Of a stretch of 64,000 nt of DNA, positions 33,430 through 45,418 are shown piece by piece. Positions within the stretch are counted from its first letter, which is position 1. Every line of letters starts with the position of its first letter. Source of the DNA: Aureimonas pseudogalii (GTDB taxonomy: Bacteria > Pseudomonadota > Alphaproteobacteria > Rhizobiales > Rhizobiaceae); assembly GCF_014196835.1 (NCBI RefSeq), contig NZ_JACIEK010000006.1, positions 1 to 64,000 of the forward strand. The letters run 5' to 3'. The notes below the pieces were generated by a model. It was given only the letters and a program-made list of their open reading frames with translations. It was not told the origin of the DNA and searched no databases. A program made the position numbers and the translations under genes.

Positions 33430-35672
33430 CAGCGTTCACCATCTTCGTTCGTGCGTGTTCGTTTCGCATCGGCAAGCCCAGTCTCGGACGTTCCGGTTGC
33501 GGGGAGTCGGATCCGGACGAGCGCGCCTTGCGGCTCGTTCGGGTTGTCGTCGAGCTCGATCGTGCCGCCGTGTTCCTCGACGATCTTGCGCACGATCGCG
33601 AGGCCGAGGCCCGTGCCCTTTTCGCGCGTCGTCATATAGGGCTCGAGCAACCGATCACGATCCTCCTTCGGGAAGCCACGACCATTGTCGGCGATCTCGA
33701 CCACGTGGAGGCCGCCTTCGGTGCGGGCGAGGATCGCAATGCGACCGGCATGATCCTCCAGCGATTCCATCGCCTCGACCGCGTTCTTCACGAGGTTTCC
33801 GAAGGCTTGGCTCAGAAGGCGGATGTCGAAGGAGCCGAGCATCGGCTCGTCGCCGTAACGCGTCTCGAACGTGACGCCATGGTCGCCCATCTCGCGCATG
33901 AAGACCGCCTCGCGAAGAGCCTCGCGCAGGTCGCGGTCCTCCAGCTTGGGCTTGGGCATGCGGGCGAAGGTCGAGAATTCGTCGACCATCCGCCCGATGT
34001 CGGAGACCTGCCGGATGATCGTGTCGACGCAGCGATCGAAGACCTCGCGATCTCCCTCGATCATCTTGCCGTAGCGTCGTCGGATCCGCTCGGCCGAAAG
34101 CTGGATCGGCGTCAGCGGGTTCTTGATCTCGTGGGCGATGCGGCGGGCGACGTCGGCCCAGGCAGAGGAGCGTTGCGCGTCCACGAGATCGGTGATGTCG
34201 TCGATCGTGACGACGCTCGGATGGGCGCGCTCGCCGACATCCTGCGAGGTGACGCGGATCGTCAACACCCGCTCGCGCTCGCGCGCCCGCAGCTTGATCT
34301 GCTCCTGGTACTCGGGATGGCGGGACTGACGCGCGGCATCGTAGACGCCGGCAATCATCGGGAAGAGCGCCGCGAGCGGCTGGCCCATCGCCTCGTCCGA
34401 GGATTTCGCGAGAATGCGCTCCGCCGAAGGGTTCAGCATCGAGATCCGCGCGTCCTCGTCGACACCGATGACGCCCGCCGTCACGCCCGACAGAACCGCC
34501 TCTGTGAAGCGACGGCGCTCGTCGATCTGATCCTTGGCGTTGACCAGTTCATGGCGCTGGCTGCGAAGCTGCCGGATCATGGTGTTGAACGTGTTCGACA
34601 GCGATCCGACGTCGCCGTCCGAGGCGCGCACCGGCACGGAAACACCCAGATTGCCCTCCGATACTTCGTCTGCCGCCCCGATCAACAGGCGGATCGGGCG
34701 CACCAGACGGTCGGCGACGCCGATGCCCGTCCAGATCGCCGAGAGCAGCACGATCAAGGTGATGCCGAGATAGAGGAGCGCGAAGGCGATCTGCAGGTTG
34801 AAGCGGTTGGCCTTGAGGCTCGAATATTCGGCGGTGCGATCCTCCATCAGCCGAAGCGCCGAGATCACCTCGGGATCGACCACGCGCACCGTGTAGAGAT
34901 AGACGTCGCCGAAAGCGCGCAGGCGCGTCACCGCGCCCACGAGATTGGTCACGCCCGGTGGAATGAAGACGAGATTGCCCTCCGCCGCCTGCTCCAACGC
35001 GTCGGTGGGAGGGGCTGGAAGGGGCCGCTCGACCGGCACTTCGGCTCTGAGGAAAGGCACGCCGTCGCTGGCGAGGAGTTGCGCGCCGAGGAGCGAACGC
35101 CCCTTGGCCTGCTCGGTCATCAACTGCTGGAACCCCGTGCGGTCGAGGTCGAAGAGTTGGCGCTGCGCCCCGAGGTCGAACGCCATCGACATGGTCGAGC
35201 CCTGCAGGTTGCGGGCGTTCTCGTTGACATAGGCCTTGGCGACGCTGATCGACGAATCGACGATCGTGCGCGTGCGGATCTCGAACCAGCGGTCGAGACC
35301 GAGGTCGAGCGTGATGCCGGCGACCACGGCGACGAGCAGCGCCGGCAGCGCCGCGACGATGGCGAAGAGCACGACGATCCGCACATGCAGCCGCGAGGCC
35401 GCCTTGCCGTGCTGCCGCGCCCGGGTCATCCGCAGCACTTCGCGCCCGATCAGCGTGCAGAGCAGCAGCACGAACAGGCCGTTGGCCGTCGAGGCGATGG
35501 TAACCACCCGGTCGGTCGGCGCGATCGGCGTCAGCCCCATGAGGACGACGAAGGAGATCGCACCGGTGACCAGCGCGCCGACCACGGCGAGAATGCCGGG
35601 CACCAGCATGAAGCGCCGGCGCTCTCCCCGCACCGGCATCTCTCCGTCCGTTGTCGTCGCCTGTACCGTCAT
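33429..35672 (-). CDS. ntrY: Nitrogen sensor histidine kinase NtrY
   Basis: The 747-residue membrane kinase phosphorylates NtrX. It has three or four spans at about 25-120 and one near 300, with a periplasmic region between, then HAMP (about 320-375), PAS (about 385-490), HisKA with the H box ARRIAHEIKNPLTPIQ and an HATPase domain (ADNGRGFP, GTGLGLAIVRKIV). ATG 35672 is preferred to 35729. The unit ntrC-ntrY-ntrX-trkA is on one strand. Confidence 0.93.
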   Translation of the reverse strand: MTVQATTTDGEMPVRGERRRFMLVPGILAVVGALVTGAISFVVLMGLTPIAPTDRVVTIASTANGLFVLLLCTLIGREVLRMTRARQHGKAASRLHVRIVVLFAIVAALPALLVAVVAGITLDLGLDRWFEIRTRTIVDSSISVAKAYVNENARNLQGSTMSMAFDLGAQRQLFDLDRTGFQQLMTEQAKGRSLLGAQLLASDGVPFLRAEVPVERPLPAPPTDALEQAAEGNLVFIPPGVTNLVGAVTRLRAFGDVYLYTVRVVDPEVISALRLMEDRTAEYSSLKANRFNLQIAFALLYLGITLIVLLSAIWTGIGVADRLVRPIRLLIGAADEVSEGNLGVSVPVRASDGDVGSLSNTFNTMIRQLRSQRHELVNAKDQIDERRRFTEAVLSGVTAGVIGVDEDARISMLNPSAERILAKSSDEAMGQPLAALFPMIAGVYDAARQSRHPEYQEQIKLRARERERVLTIRVTSQDVGERAHPSVVTIDDITDLVDAQRSSAWADVARRIAHEIKNPLTPIQLSAERIRRRYGKMIEGDREVFDRCVDTIIRQVSDIGRMVDEFSTFARMPKPKLEDRDLREALREAVFMREMGDHGVTFETRYGDEPMLGSFDIRLLSQAFGNLVKNAVEAMESLEDHAGRIAILARTEGGLHVVEIADNGRGFPKEDRDRLLEPYMTTREKGTGLGLAIVRKIVEEHGGTIELDDNPNEPQGALVRIRLPATGTSETGLADAKRTRTNEDGER

Positions 35673-35747
35673 TCCATGCCCACCGTGAATCACGTGGCAT
35701 GATTGCAACTCATTGTGTCTAAAATGCAACGAAAAATTTCGTCGATC

Positions 35748-37195
<1,448 letters not shown>

Positions 37196-37196
<1 letters not shown>

Positions 37197-38341
37197 CAGC
37201 GGGGCCGCCTTCCCTGAATTTGGTTGGCCGGCTCGTCCGGCCGTTTCGGATCGGTCCAGGCCGGCATGAGGACGCGAAAGCTCGTGTGCCCCGAATGCGA
37301 GTCGCATTCGATCACGCCGCCATGGTCGCCGATGATCTTGGCGACGAGCGCGAGGCCGAGCCCGGTTCCGCTCGGTTTGGTGGTGACGAAGGGATCGAAG
37401 ATGTGCTCGCGAATGTCGTCGGGCACGCCGACCCCGTTGTCCTCAACGATGAACTCCAGCGGCAGCGTGACGCGGGTCTTCGTGCCCGGCACCGACAGGC
37501 GCACGCCCGGCCGGAAGGCGGTGGAGAGGCGGATCTCGCCATCCTCGCGCCCGGCCACAGCCTCGCTGGCGTTCTTCAAGAGGTTGATGAACACCTGAAC
37601 GAGCTGGTCGCGGTTGGCGTAGACCGACGGAAGCGAGGGGTCGTAGGTCTCGTGGATGCGAATGCCGCGCGCGAAGCCGCTCTTGGCCAGCGTCTTCACG
37701 TGTTCCAGCACCGAATGGATGTTGACGGCCGAGCGCTCGATCGGCCGCTGGTCGGAAAAGACCTCCATCCGATCGACGAGCTTCACGATCCGGTCGCTCT
37801 CCTCCTGAATCAGCCGCGTCAGCACGCGGTCGTCGTCGCTCGCCGCGGTTTCGAGAAGCTGCGCCGCGCCCTTGATCCCCGACAGCGGATTGCGGATCTC
37901 GTGGGCCAGCATCGCCGCCAGACCCGTGACTGTGCGCGCCGCCGAGCGGTGCGTCAGCTGGCGATCCATCTTGTCGGCGATCGAGCGAAGCTGGATCATC
38001 ACCACGACATGCTCGGGACGATCCGTCATGCCGGACACGTAGACATCGACCAAGCGCTCGCCGCCGAGCCGCGGCGACGAGACGTCCACGCGGTACTCGC
38101 TGATCCGACCGTGGTTCAGGCGAACCTGGTCGATGAGCGCGAAGATCGGGCTGTCGAGCGGAATGAAGTCGCCGAGCTTGCGCTTGGCCAGGCTCGCCGC
38201 ACCGGCCGAGAAGAACTGTTCGGCGTCGGAGTTCACGAAGGCGAACTGGTTGTCGGGGCCGAGCACAAAGACCGGATGGGGAAGCGCGTTGAGAACACCG
38301 GTCTCGGTGGGCGAGAAGCGCGCGTCGTCTGAAGGGGGCAT
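37196..38341 (-). CDS. ntrB: Nitrogen regulation sensor kinase NtrB (NR(II))
   Basis: The 381-residue cytosolic kinase/phosphatase for NtrC has an N-terminal PAS (about 18-120; [19 protein letters not shown]), H box [15 protein letters not shown], and an ATPase domain ([25 protein letters not shown]). No membrane spans. Start ATG 38341 lies 4 bases after dusB; a start at 38392 would overlap dusB by 47 bases. GlnB-type PII proteins regulate this family. Confidence 0.93.
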
Positions 38342-38345
38342 CGCG

Positions 38346-39431
38346 TCAGGCAGCCTTTCGATCGGTCGCGTCGGGCCGCTCGACATCGGCAATGGTGCTT
38401 CGGCCGAAGAGAGCCTTCAGGCGGCGAGCCACGAGGGTCGGGTCGCCTTCGCGCAGAAGTGCCGACCGGTCGGCGGCGAGATCGCTCCCCGTGGCATCGG
38501 CGAACCCGTCGAGATACCAGCCCAGGTGCTTGCGGGCATGACGCACGCCCACCGTCGCGCCGTAGTGGCGCAGCATCGCCTCGTAATGTGCGGCGACGAG
38601 GTCGGCGAGGCTCCGACGCCAACTCGCTTCGCTCATCTGCCCGGCGAGAACGGCCGGAAACCACGGACGCCCGCAGGCGCCCCGGCCGACCATGACGGCA
38701 TCCGCGCCGCTCGCTTCGCGCATCGGTGCGAGTTGCTCCGCCGTCACGAGATCGCCGTTGGCGACCACGGGAATCGACACTGCCGCCTTGACGGCCCGGA
38801 TCGCAGTCCAGTCCGCCGCGCCCTCGTAGAACTGGTCGCGGGTTCGCCCGTGCACCGTCACCAGCCGGATGCCGGCGCCTTCCGCTCGGCGGGCCAGTTC
38901 GGGTGCGTTGATCGAGGTCCGATCCCAGCCAAGCCGCATCTTCAGTGTCACCGGCACGGTGCCGGCGCCGCGCACGGTCGCCTCGATCAGGCGTGTCGCC
39001 TGATCGAGATCGCGCATCAGCGAGGCGCCGGAGAGACCTCCCACCACCTTCTTGGCTGGGCATCCCATGTTGATGTCGACGAGATCGGCGCCCTCGCCCG
39101 CGACGAGCCGCGCGGCGGCTTCCATCGCATCGGCGTCGCGTCCGGCGAGCTGAACGGCATGAAGCCCCTGCCCGTCCGCGCCCGCCCGCATCCGGCTCTC
39201 CGCATCGCCCTTCAAGATCTCGCCGCTCGCCACCATTTCGGAATAGACCATCTTCGTTCCGAACGAGCGGACGAGCGTTCGAAACGGCACATCGGTGATG
39301 CCCGAGAGTGGCGCCAGAAAGACCTGCGCAAGCGGCTCACCCGCGAGGTGAACGACCCATGACTCCGCATGTGACTTGGACTCGCTCAATTGCGCGTCAC
39401 CTCGAGCAGATGGCGATAGATTCGTCAGCAT
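38346..39431 (-). CDS. dusB: tRNA-dihydrouridine synthase B
   Basis: The 361-residue flavoenzyme reduces uridines in tRNA. Motifs: [13 protein letters not shown], the [12 protein letters not shown] segment with the catalytic Cys, [21 protein letters not shown] and VANGDL. The start is uncertain: 39431 and 39458 are both possible, and a shorter product starting near VVHLAGEP cannot be excluded. It is the first gene of dusB-ntrBC, an order shared with E. coli dusB-fis in concept and with rhizobia directly. Confidence 0.92.
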   Translation of the reverse strand: MLTNLSPSARGDAQLSESKSHAESWVVHLAGEPLAQVFLAPLSGITDVPFRTLVRSFGTKMVYSEMVASGEILKGDAESRMRAGADGQGLHAVQLAGRDADAMEAAARLVAGEGADLVDINMGCPAKKVVGGLSGASLMRDLDQATRLIEATVRGAGTVPVTLKMRLGWDRTSINAPELARRAEGAGIRLVTVHGRTRDQFYEGAADWTAIRAVKAAVSIPVVANGDLVTAEQLAPMREASGADAVMVGRGACGRPWFPAVLAGQMSEASWRRSLADLVAAHYEAMLRHYGATVGVRHARKHLGWYLDGFADATGSDLAADRSALLREGDPTLVARRLKALFGRSTIADVERPDATDRKAA

Positions 39432-39605
39432 GGATGTACCATATCGAGGCATGCCCATCTGACAAGCAAAATGGCGTCATCTGCACAAAAATTGCTGCGC
39501 TGCGTCGTCGCCTGCCGGAGGCTTCGCCGTTTGGAAAAGGTCGCCGCGCAAGCTTGTTCGATCCTTTGGTTTGTGGTCTTCGCAGGGCCGCACAGAGGGA
39601 ATGCG

Positions 39606-40787
39606 ATGCGGAAGGCGGACATCGGGGTGATCATCGTGGCGGCCGGGCGCGGCGAGCGGGCCGGCGGACTGGTGGGCGGGCCGAAACAGTACCGTCCGAT
39701 CGGCGGGCGCCCCGTCATCGCCCACACGGTTGCGGCCTTTCTCCCGTCGGAGCGGATCGGCCGCATCGTGGTCGTCATCCACGCCGACGACGGCGCCCTC
39801 GCCGCCGACGCGCTCGCCGACCATCTCGACCGGATCGAGTTCGTCGTCGGTGCCGCCACGCGTCAGGCGTCCGTGCGCTGCGGTCTTGAGGCGCTCGCGT
39901 CCGATCCGCCGGGCGTCGTCCTCATTCACGATGCGGTTCGCCCGTTCGTCACGCCGGACCTCATCGAAGCCGTGGCGCTCGGCGCCGAGACGGACGGTGC
40001 CGCGCTTCCCGTTCTGCCGCTCGCCGACACGATCAAACGAGGGGTGAATGGTCTGGTGGAGGGAACCGTCGATCGCGCCGGCCTCTTTGCCGCACAGACT
40101 CCACAGGGCTTCCGCTATGATCTGATCCGCGACGCCCATGCTCGCGCGTCCGTCGAGGCCGATGCCACCTTCACCGACGACGCCTCGATCGCGGAATGGA
40201 TCGGCCAACCCGTCAGCCTGATCCCTGGTTCGTCCGACAACGTGAAACTGACGCTCGCCAGCGAAATCGCCGCAGCCGACCGCCATCTGAAGGAGACCGC
40301 CTTGATCGACGTTCGAACCGGAAACGGATACGACGTGCACCAACTCGTGCCCGGCGACCATGTGACCCTCTGCGGTGTCCGCATTCCCCACGATCAGACG
40401 CTCCTCGGCCATTCCGACGCCGACGTCGGTTTGCATGCCCTCACCGACGCACTGCTGGCGACCTGCGGCGCCGGTGACATCGGCACGCATTTTCCGCCGA
40501 GCGATCCGCAATGGCGTGGTGCGTCGTCGGACCGTTTCGTCCGGCACGCGGTGTCTCTGGTGACGGCGAAGGGCGGCCGGATCTGCAACGTCGACATCAC
40601 GCTGATCAGCGAAGCCCCGAAGGTCGCGCCGCACCGCGAGGCCATGGTCCGAGCGATCGGCGACATGACGGGCCTGTCGCCCGATCGTATCTCGGTCAAG
40701 GCGACGACGAACGAGACCATCGGCTTCGTCGGCCGCCGCGAGGGTATCGCCGCGATCGCGACGGCCAGCGTCGTCTACGGAGACTGA
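39606..40787 (+). CDS. ispDF: Bifunctional IspD/IspF
   Basis: The 393-residue fusion catalyses two steps of the MEP isoprenoid pathway. Residues 1-230 are MEP cytidylyltransferase ([27 protein letters not shown]). Residues 235-393 are MEcPP synthase ([45 protein letters not shown]). The fusion is typical of alphaproteobacteria. ATG 39606 follows AGGGA. The next gene starts 4 bases after its stop. Confidence 0.96.
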   Translation: MRKADIGVIIVAAGRGERAGGLVGGPKQYRPIGGRPVIAHTVAAFLPSERIGRIVVVIHADDGALAADALADHLDRIEFVVGAATRQASVRCGLEALASDPPGVVLIHDAVRPFVTPDLIEAVALGAETDGAALPVLPLADTIKRGVNGLVEGTVDRAGLFAAQTPQGFRYDLIRDAHARASVEADATFTDDASIAEWIGQPVSLIPGSSDNVKLTLASEIAAADRHLKETALIDVRTGNGYDVHQLVPGDHVTLCGVRIPHDQTLLGHSDADVGLHALTDALLATCGAGDIGTHFPPSDPQWRGASSDRFVRHAVSLVTAKGGRICNVDITLISEAPKVAPHREAMVRAIGDMTGLSPDRISVKATTNETIGFVGRREGIAAIATASVVYGD

Positions 40788-40791
40788 ACCC

Positions 40792-41289
40792 ATGGCGGGG
40801 ACGATCGATGAACTTGCAGGGAAGGTCGTGCGGCGTCTGCAGGCGGGCGGGCTGATGCTCGCGACGGCGGAGTCCTGCACCGGAGGCCTCGTCGCAGGCG
40901 CGGTGACCGGCATCGCCGGATCCTCCGCCGTCCTCGATCGCGGCTTCGTCACCTATTCGAACGCGGCGAAGACCGAAATGATCGGCGTTCCCGCCCCTCT
41001 CATCGAGTCGGAGGGGGCCGTCTCCTGTTCCGTCGCCGAGGCGATGGTAAAAGGCGCGTTGGCTCACTCGCGAGCCGACGTCGCAGTGGCGATCACCGGG
41101 ATCGCCGGTCCCGGCGGCGGATCGACGGCCAAGCCGGTCGGCCTCGTTCACTTCGCAGTTGCAACCGATCGAGCGATCCTTCATCGAGAATGCCGGTTCG
41201 GCGACATCGGGCGAAACGCGGTGCGGGAAGCGAGCGTCCGGCAGGCGCTGGAATTGATCCTGGAGATCACCCCGTCCGCAACTGACTAG
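40792..41289 (+). CDS. pncC: Nicotinamide-nucleotide amidase PncC (CinA C-terminal type)
   Basis: The 165-residue enzyme deamidates NMN to nicotinate mononucleotide. Motifs: LATAESCTGGLVAGAVTGIAGSS, with catalytic Ser, and AVAITGIAGPGGGSTAKPVGLV. It is the stand-alone C-terminal domain of CinA. It probably shares a transcript with ispDF. The downstream ratA converges. Confidence 0.92.
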   Translation: MAGTIDELAGKVVRRLQAGGLMLATAESCTGGLVAGAVTGIAGSSAVLDRGFVTYSNAAKTEMIGVPAPLIESEGAVSCSVAEAMVKGALAHSRADVAVAITGIAGPGGGSTAKPVGLVHFAVATDRAILHRECRFGDIGRNAVREASVRQALELILEITPSATD

Positions 41290-41338
41290 CGCTGCAGACG
41301 GGGCGGCCCTATCCAACCTCGACCCGTGCCGATAACCG

Positions 41339-41800
41339 CTAAGCGCCCGCAGCGGTTTTCGGATAGATCCGATCGGCGCGCTCCTCGAAAGCCGTTGCAA
41401 AACGCCGGAACGCATAGTCGAACATCGAGCCCATCAGGAGACCGAGCGTCCGGCTCTTGAATTCGTAGTCGATGAAGAACCCGACTTCGCAACCAGAAGG
41501 ATGCGGGCGGAAGGTCCAGCGGTTTTCGAGATAGCGGAACGGCCCGTCGACATACTTGACGTCGATCTCGTGATCATCCGGCCGCAAGAGAACCTGCGAG
41601 GTGAACGTCTCGCGGATCATCTTGTAGGCGACCGTCATGTCGGCGATGAGCAGCGTCTTGCCCTCGCGCTCCCGTCGCGACCGCACGACAAGGCGTTGGC
41701 AGAGCGGTAGAAACTCCGGATAGGACTCGACGTCCGCAACGAGCGCCAGCATCTCGTCGGGCGAGTGATGGACGATGCGAGTGTTGTTGAATTTCGGCAT
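41339..41800 (-). CDS. RatA/Coq10-type START-domain protein
   Basis: The 153-residue protein has the polyketide cyclase/START fold (HHSPDEMLALVADVESYPEFLP). Family members are annotated either as RatA, a proposed ribosome-association toxin, or as Coq10-like ubiquinone-binding proteins; in alphaproteobacteria the quinone role is more plausible. It lies 14 bases after lipA in the same direction. Confidence 0.88.
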   Translation of the reverse strand: MPKFNNTRIVHHSPDEMLALVADVESYPEFLPLCQRLVVRSRREREGKTLLIADMTVAYKMIRETFTSQVLLRPDDHEIDVKYVDGPFRYLENRWTFRPHPSGCEVGFFIDYEFKSRTLGLLMGSMFDYAFRRFATAFEERADRIYPKTAAGA

Positions 41801-41814
41801 CCCGAAACGTCAGC

Positions 41815-42789
41815 TCACGCCGCCACGGACGGCCGCGCCAACCGCGCCGCCTTCAACTTCTCGAAATCCTCGCCGGCATGATGAGACGAGCGGGTCAGCG
41901 GGCTCGAAGCCACCACGAGAAACCCCTTGGTGTAGCCCACCGTCTCAAAGGATTTGAACTCCTCGGGCGTCACATACCGAATGACCGCGTGGTGCTTGCG
42001 GGTCGGCTGAAGGTATTGACCGATCGTGAGGAAATCGACGTCCGCAGTCCGCAGATCATCCATGAGCTGCAGCACCTCGTTCCGCTCCTCGCCGAGCCCG
42101 ACCATGATGCCGGATTTCGTGAAGATCGTCGGATCGAGTTCCTTCACCCGCTGCAGCAGGCGAATGGAATGGAAATACCGAGCGCCCGGACGAACCGTCA
42201 GATAGTTGGACGGCACCGTTTCGAGATTGTGGTTGAAGACGTCGGGTCTTGCGGCGACGACCGTTTCGAGTGCTCCCGGCTTACGCAGGAAATCCGGCGT
42301 CAGAATCTCGATCGTGGTTCCAGGCGCCGAAGCGCGGATCGCACGGATCGTCTCGACGAAATGCTGCGCGCCGCCATCGGGGAGGTCGTCGCGATCGACC
42401 GATGTGATGACGACGTGGCTGAGGCCCATCTTCGCCACTGCTCGACCGACGCTCGCCGGCTCGTCGCGATCCAGTGCGTTGGGCATGCCCGTGGCGACGT
42501 TGCAGAACGCGCAGGCACGCGTGCAGATGCCGCCCATGATCATGAAGGTTGCGTGCTTCTTCTCCCAACAACCGCCGATGTTGGGGCAACCGGCTTCTTC
42601 ACACACGGTGACGAGATTGCCGGCCTTCACGATCTCACGGGTTTCTTGATAACCCGCCGAGACCGGAGCCTTGACCCGAATCCAGTCGGGCTTCGGGAGA
42701 ACCACCGAGTCGGGCTTGCGAGCCTTTTCGGGATGACGTGGACGGGGCGGAGCCCCGGCCACGGAGCGACTGTCCAGAACGGTGACCAT
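41815..42789 (-). CDS. lipA: Lipoyl synthase
   Basis: The 324-residue radical SAM enzyme inserts two sulfurs into octanoyl chains on lipoyl domains. The auxiliary cluster cysteines ([12 protein letters not shown]), radical SAM cysteines (CTRACAFC) and the C-terminal RSS motif ([10 protein letters not shown]) are all present. Its place beside the PDH genes fits: both E1-beta and E2 here carry lipoyl domains. Confidence 0.96.
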   Translation of the reverse strand: MVTVLDSRSVAGAPPRPRHPEKARKPDSVVLPKPDWIRVKAPVSAGYQETREIVKAGNLVTVCEEAGCPNIGGCWEKKHATFMIMGGICTRACAFCNVATGMPNALDRDEPASVGRAVAKMGLSHVVITSVDRDDLPDGGAQHFVETIRAIRASAPGTTIEILTPDFLRKPGALETVVAARPDVFNHNLETVPSNYLTVRPGARYFHSIRLLQRVKELDPTIFTKSGIMVGLGEERNEVLQLMDDLRTADVDFLTIGQYLQPTRKHHAVIRYVTPEEFKSFETVGYTKGFLVVASSPLTRSSHHAGEDFEKLKAARLARPSVAA

Positions 42790-42830
42790 GAAGCCTACTT
42801 AGGATAGGCCACCGCCGGACGCAACGCGGA

Positions 42831-43085
42831 CTACGCGCGGCCGCGAATGGCACGCCACAGGAAGATAAGGATGCACGCGCCGACGATGGCGACGATGAAC
42901 TGCACGACCAGCGACGGAGCGGTGTAGACGCCCAGCAGGCCGAGAATGAAGTTTAGGAACAGCGCACCCACGATGCCGAGAATGATGTTGGTGAGAAGGC
43001 CGACATTGGCCTTCATGATCTTTTCGGCGATAAACCCGGCGAGACCGCCAAGGATAATCGACATGATAATTCCGACGCCGTTCAT
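42831..43085 (-). CDS. GlsB/YeaQ/YmgE-family membrane protein
   Basis: The 84-residue protein has three hydrophobic spans (IIMSIILGGLAGFIAEKIM, NIILGIVGALFLNFILG, LVVQFIVAIVGACILIFLW), the transglycosylase-associated family pattern with GGLAGFIAEKI. Function is unknown; members are often stress-induced. ATG 43085 has AGGAG at 6 nt; a TTG 6 bases upstream overlaps that site. It lies between lpdA and lipA. Confidence 0.85.
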   Translation of the reverse strand: MNGVGIIMSIILGGLAGFIAEKIMKANVGLLTNIILGIVGALFLNFILGLLGVYTAPSLVVQFIVAIVGACILIFLWRAIRGRA

Positions 43086-43215
43086 ACCCAACTCCTATTC
43101 AACCTGCGGCACTTTTGCTCGCCCGAAGGGTAGATGGACGAAAATATGGCGGGTCAAGGTAGCGTGATGAGAGAATCCGGCATCGACAGCTCAAAATGCA
43201 ACGAGGCCGACGTCT

Positions 43216-44667
43216 CTACATGTGAATGACCTTGCCGTAGGCGTCGAGAACGCTCTCGTGCATCGTTTCCGACAGGGTCGGATGCGGGAAGACCGTGTGC
43301 ATCAGCTCTTCTTCCGTCGTCTCCAATCCCATGGCGATGACGAAGCCCTGGATGAGTTCGGTGACCTCCGCCCCCACAATGTGAGCGCCGAGCAATTCGC
43401 CGGTCTTGGCATCGAACACGGTCTTCACCATGCCCTCGGGCTCGCCGAGCGCGATCGCCTTACCGTTGCCGATGAAGCGGAAACGACCGACTTTGATCTC
43501 CCGCCCCGCCTCCTTGGCCTTGGCCTCCGTCAGGCCCACCGAGGCGATCTGCGGCTGGCAGTAGGTGCAGCCGGGGATCTGCGTCTTCTTCAGCGGATGG
43601 GCGTCCAGACCCTTGATCGCCTCGACGCAGATCGTGCCCTCGTGCTCCGCCTTATGTGCCAGCATCGGCGCGCCTGCGACGTCGCCGATGGCGTAGACGC
43701 CCTCGACATTCGTGCGGCCGAACGCGTCGATCTTCACCAGACCACGCTCGACCGCAACGCCGACGCCTTCGAGGTTCAGACCCTCGGTATTGCCCTGAAC
43801 GCCGACCGCCGAGATCAGTCGCTCGGCGTTCAGCACCTGTGTCTTGCCGCCCTGCTCGATCGTCACTTCGACGCCATCAGCGGACTTCGAGACCTTCGCC
43901 GCCTTCGCGTCGACGAGGATCTTCATCCCCTGCTTCTCGAATTGCTTGCGCGCCGTCGCCGCGATCTCGGCATCCTCGACCGGCAGGATCTGCGGCAGCA
44001 GCTCCACCACCGTCACCTCCGCGCCCATCGTGCGATAGAACGAGGCGAACTCGATGCCGATCGCGCCCGAGCCCATGACGATCAGCGACTTCGGCATTGC
44101 CGCCGGCTTCATCGCCTCGAAATAGGTCCAGATTCGATCGCCGTCGGGCTCGATGCCGGGCAGCACGCGCGGCCGGGCACCGGTCGCGACGATGACATGC
44201 TTGGCCTTGTAGGTTCCGTGGCCGAGCACACCCTTGGGCACGGGGTTCTGCGGCTGGACCGGGGGCTTCGACGGATCGCCGACGGAAACCTCGACGGGCC
44301 CGCCCTTGCCGGCCTTGGTCAGCTTCGCCTCGCCCCAAATGATGTCGATCTTGTTCTTCTTCATCAGCATGGCGACGCCGCCGTTCAGCTGCGCCGAGAC
44401 GCCGCGCGACCGCTTCACCACCGCTTCCATCTGGAACGACGGCCGGGCGATCTCTAGGCCGTAATCCCCGCCATGCTCCGCGTAGTGGAAGACCTCGGCC
44501 GAGCGCAGCAGCGCCTTCGTGGGGATGCAGCCCCAGTTGAGGCAGATGCCGCCCATGTGCTCGCGCTCGACCACCGCCGTCTTGAAGCCCAACTGCGCCG
44601 CTCGGATCGCCGCGACGTATCCGCCTGGTCCGCCGCCGATGATGAGGATGTCGTAGGTGTCGGCCAT
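43216..44667 (-). CDS. lpdA: Dihydrolipoyl dehydrogenase (E3)
   Basis: The 483-residue FAD enzyme reoxidises dihydrolipoamide in the PDH complex. FAD-binding GGGPGGYVAAIRAAQLG, redox disulfide GGICLNWGCIPTKALL, NAD-binding GSGAIGIEFASFY, and the C-terminal His-Glu in FPHPTLSE are present. ATG 44667 is chosen; the open frame upstream crosses noncoding sequence. It belongs to the PDH gene cluster, one gene away from pdhC. Confidence 0.95.
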   Translation of the reverse strand: MADTYDILIIGGGPGGYVAAIRAAQLGFKTAVVEREHMGGICLNWGCIPTKALLRSAEVFHYAEHGGDYGLEIARPSFQMEAVVKRSRGVSAQLNGGVAMLMKKNKIDIIWGEAKLTKAGKGGPVEVSVGDPSKPPVQPQNPVPKGVLGHGTYKAKHVIVATGARPRVLPGIEPDGDRIWTYFEAMKPAAMPKSLIVMGSGAIGIEFASFYRTMGAEVTVVELLPQILPVEDAEIAATARKQFEKQGMKILVDAKAAKVSKSADGVEVTIEQGGKTQVLNAERLISAVGVQGNTEGLNLEGVGVAVERGLVKIDAFGRTNVEGVYAIGDVAGAPMLAHKAEHEGTICVEAIKGLDAHPLKKTQIPGCTYCQPQIASVGLTEAKAKEAGREIKVGRFRFIGNGKAIALGEPEGMVKTVFDAKTGELLGAHIVGAEVTELIQGFVIAMGLETTEEELMHTVFPHPTLSETMHESVLDAYGKVIHM

Positions 44668-44726
44668 GGCTGGAAGTCCACTTGGGTTCGAGCAATTCGA
44701 AGGTCGCGCGCTCGCGGCGGGCGACC

Positions 44727-45374
44727 TCAGGAAATCGGCAGCAGCATCGGGCGCAAGGCCTCGGCGATGGCGCGCCCGAGCTTGGCGGTGTTCTCGGCGT
44801 CGAGATGGATGCCGTCGAGAGGAGTCGCGGTGCAGATGCGGGACGCGGCGACGTGATCGCAACCCTTTTCGGCCGCGAGCGCCGCATAGGCTGCGTCAAA
44901 GCGCTGCGACTCCTCGAGGGCGAACCCGAACATGGCATCGAAGGCCGCGTCGGCGGTCGGCACCAGAGCCGGCGGCGAGACGAGCAGGATCTGCGGTGAG
45001 TCGTAGGCAAAGGACGACGCAAACGAGCGCACGATCTCGATCAGCCGAGCGATGCCTTCGCTCGCCTCGAAGGCCCGTCCGCCGCCGGTATGGCGCTTGA
45101 GGTCGTTGCTCCCGAGCGCGATGACGAGAATGTCGACGGGCTCGTGCGTCGCCAGAAGCGTCGGGAGGACACGTCCGCCATTCCGGTCCGCTGCGGCAAG
45201 CGGGTCGTCGTAGACGGTCGTGCGCCCGTTCAGCCCCTCCGCGATGATCCGCACCTGCGAACCGAGCTCGGCTTCCACGACGGACGGCCAGCGGTCCGCA
45301 TAGGCATGGCGCCCCGGACCTGCGGCATCATAGCCCCAGGTCAGAGAATCGCCGTAGCACAGGATGGTCTTCAT
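44727..45374 (-). CDS. SGNH/GDSL-family hydrolase
   Basis: The 215-residue hydrolase has block I YGDSLTWGY with nucleophile Ser, a Gly block (AEGLNGRTTVYDD), GSNDL (Asn oxyanion) and a C-terminal DGIHLD with the Asp-His pair. No signal peptide, so cytoplasmic. The substrate is unknown; esterase/arylesterase is likely. It sits between pdhC and lpdA in the PDH cluster. Confidence 0.88.
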   Translation of the reverse strand: MKTILCYGDSLTWGYDAAGPGRHAYADRWPSVVEAELGSQVRIIAEGLNGRTTVYDDPLAAADRNGGRVLPTLLATHEPVDILVIALGSNDLKRHTGGGRAFEASEGIARLIEIVRSFASSFAYDSPQILLVSPPALVPTADAAFDAMFGFALEESQRFDAAYAALAAEKGCDHVAASRICTATPLDGIHLDAENTAKLGRAIAEALRPMLLPIS

Positions 45375-45418
45375 CCCCGGATCTCCCAGTCGGCCGAGCG
45401 GCGCGAAGGTTCGTAGGG

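Noticed and set aside
35729-35742. Short inverted repeat ACGAAA-AA-TTTCGT after ntrC
   Set aside because: The stem is weak and AT-rich and lies only 6 bases from the ntrC stop; not a convincing terminator.
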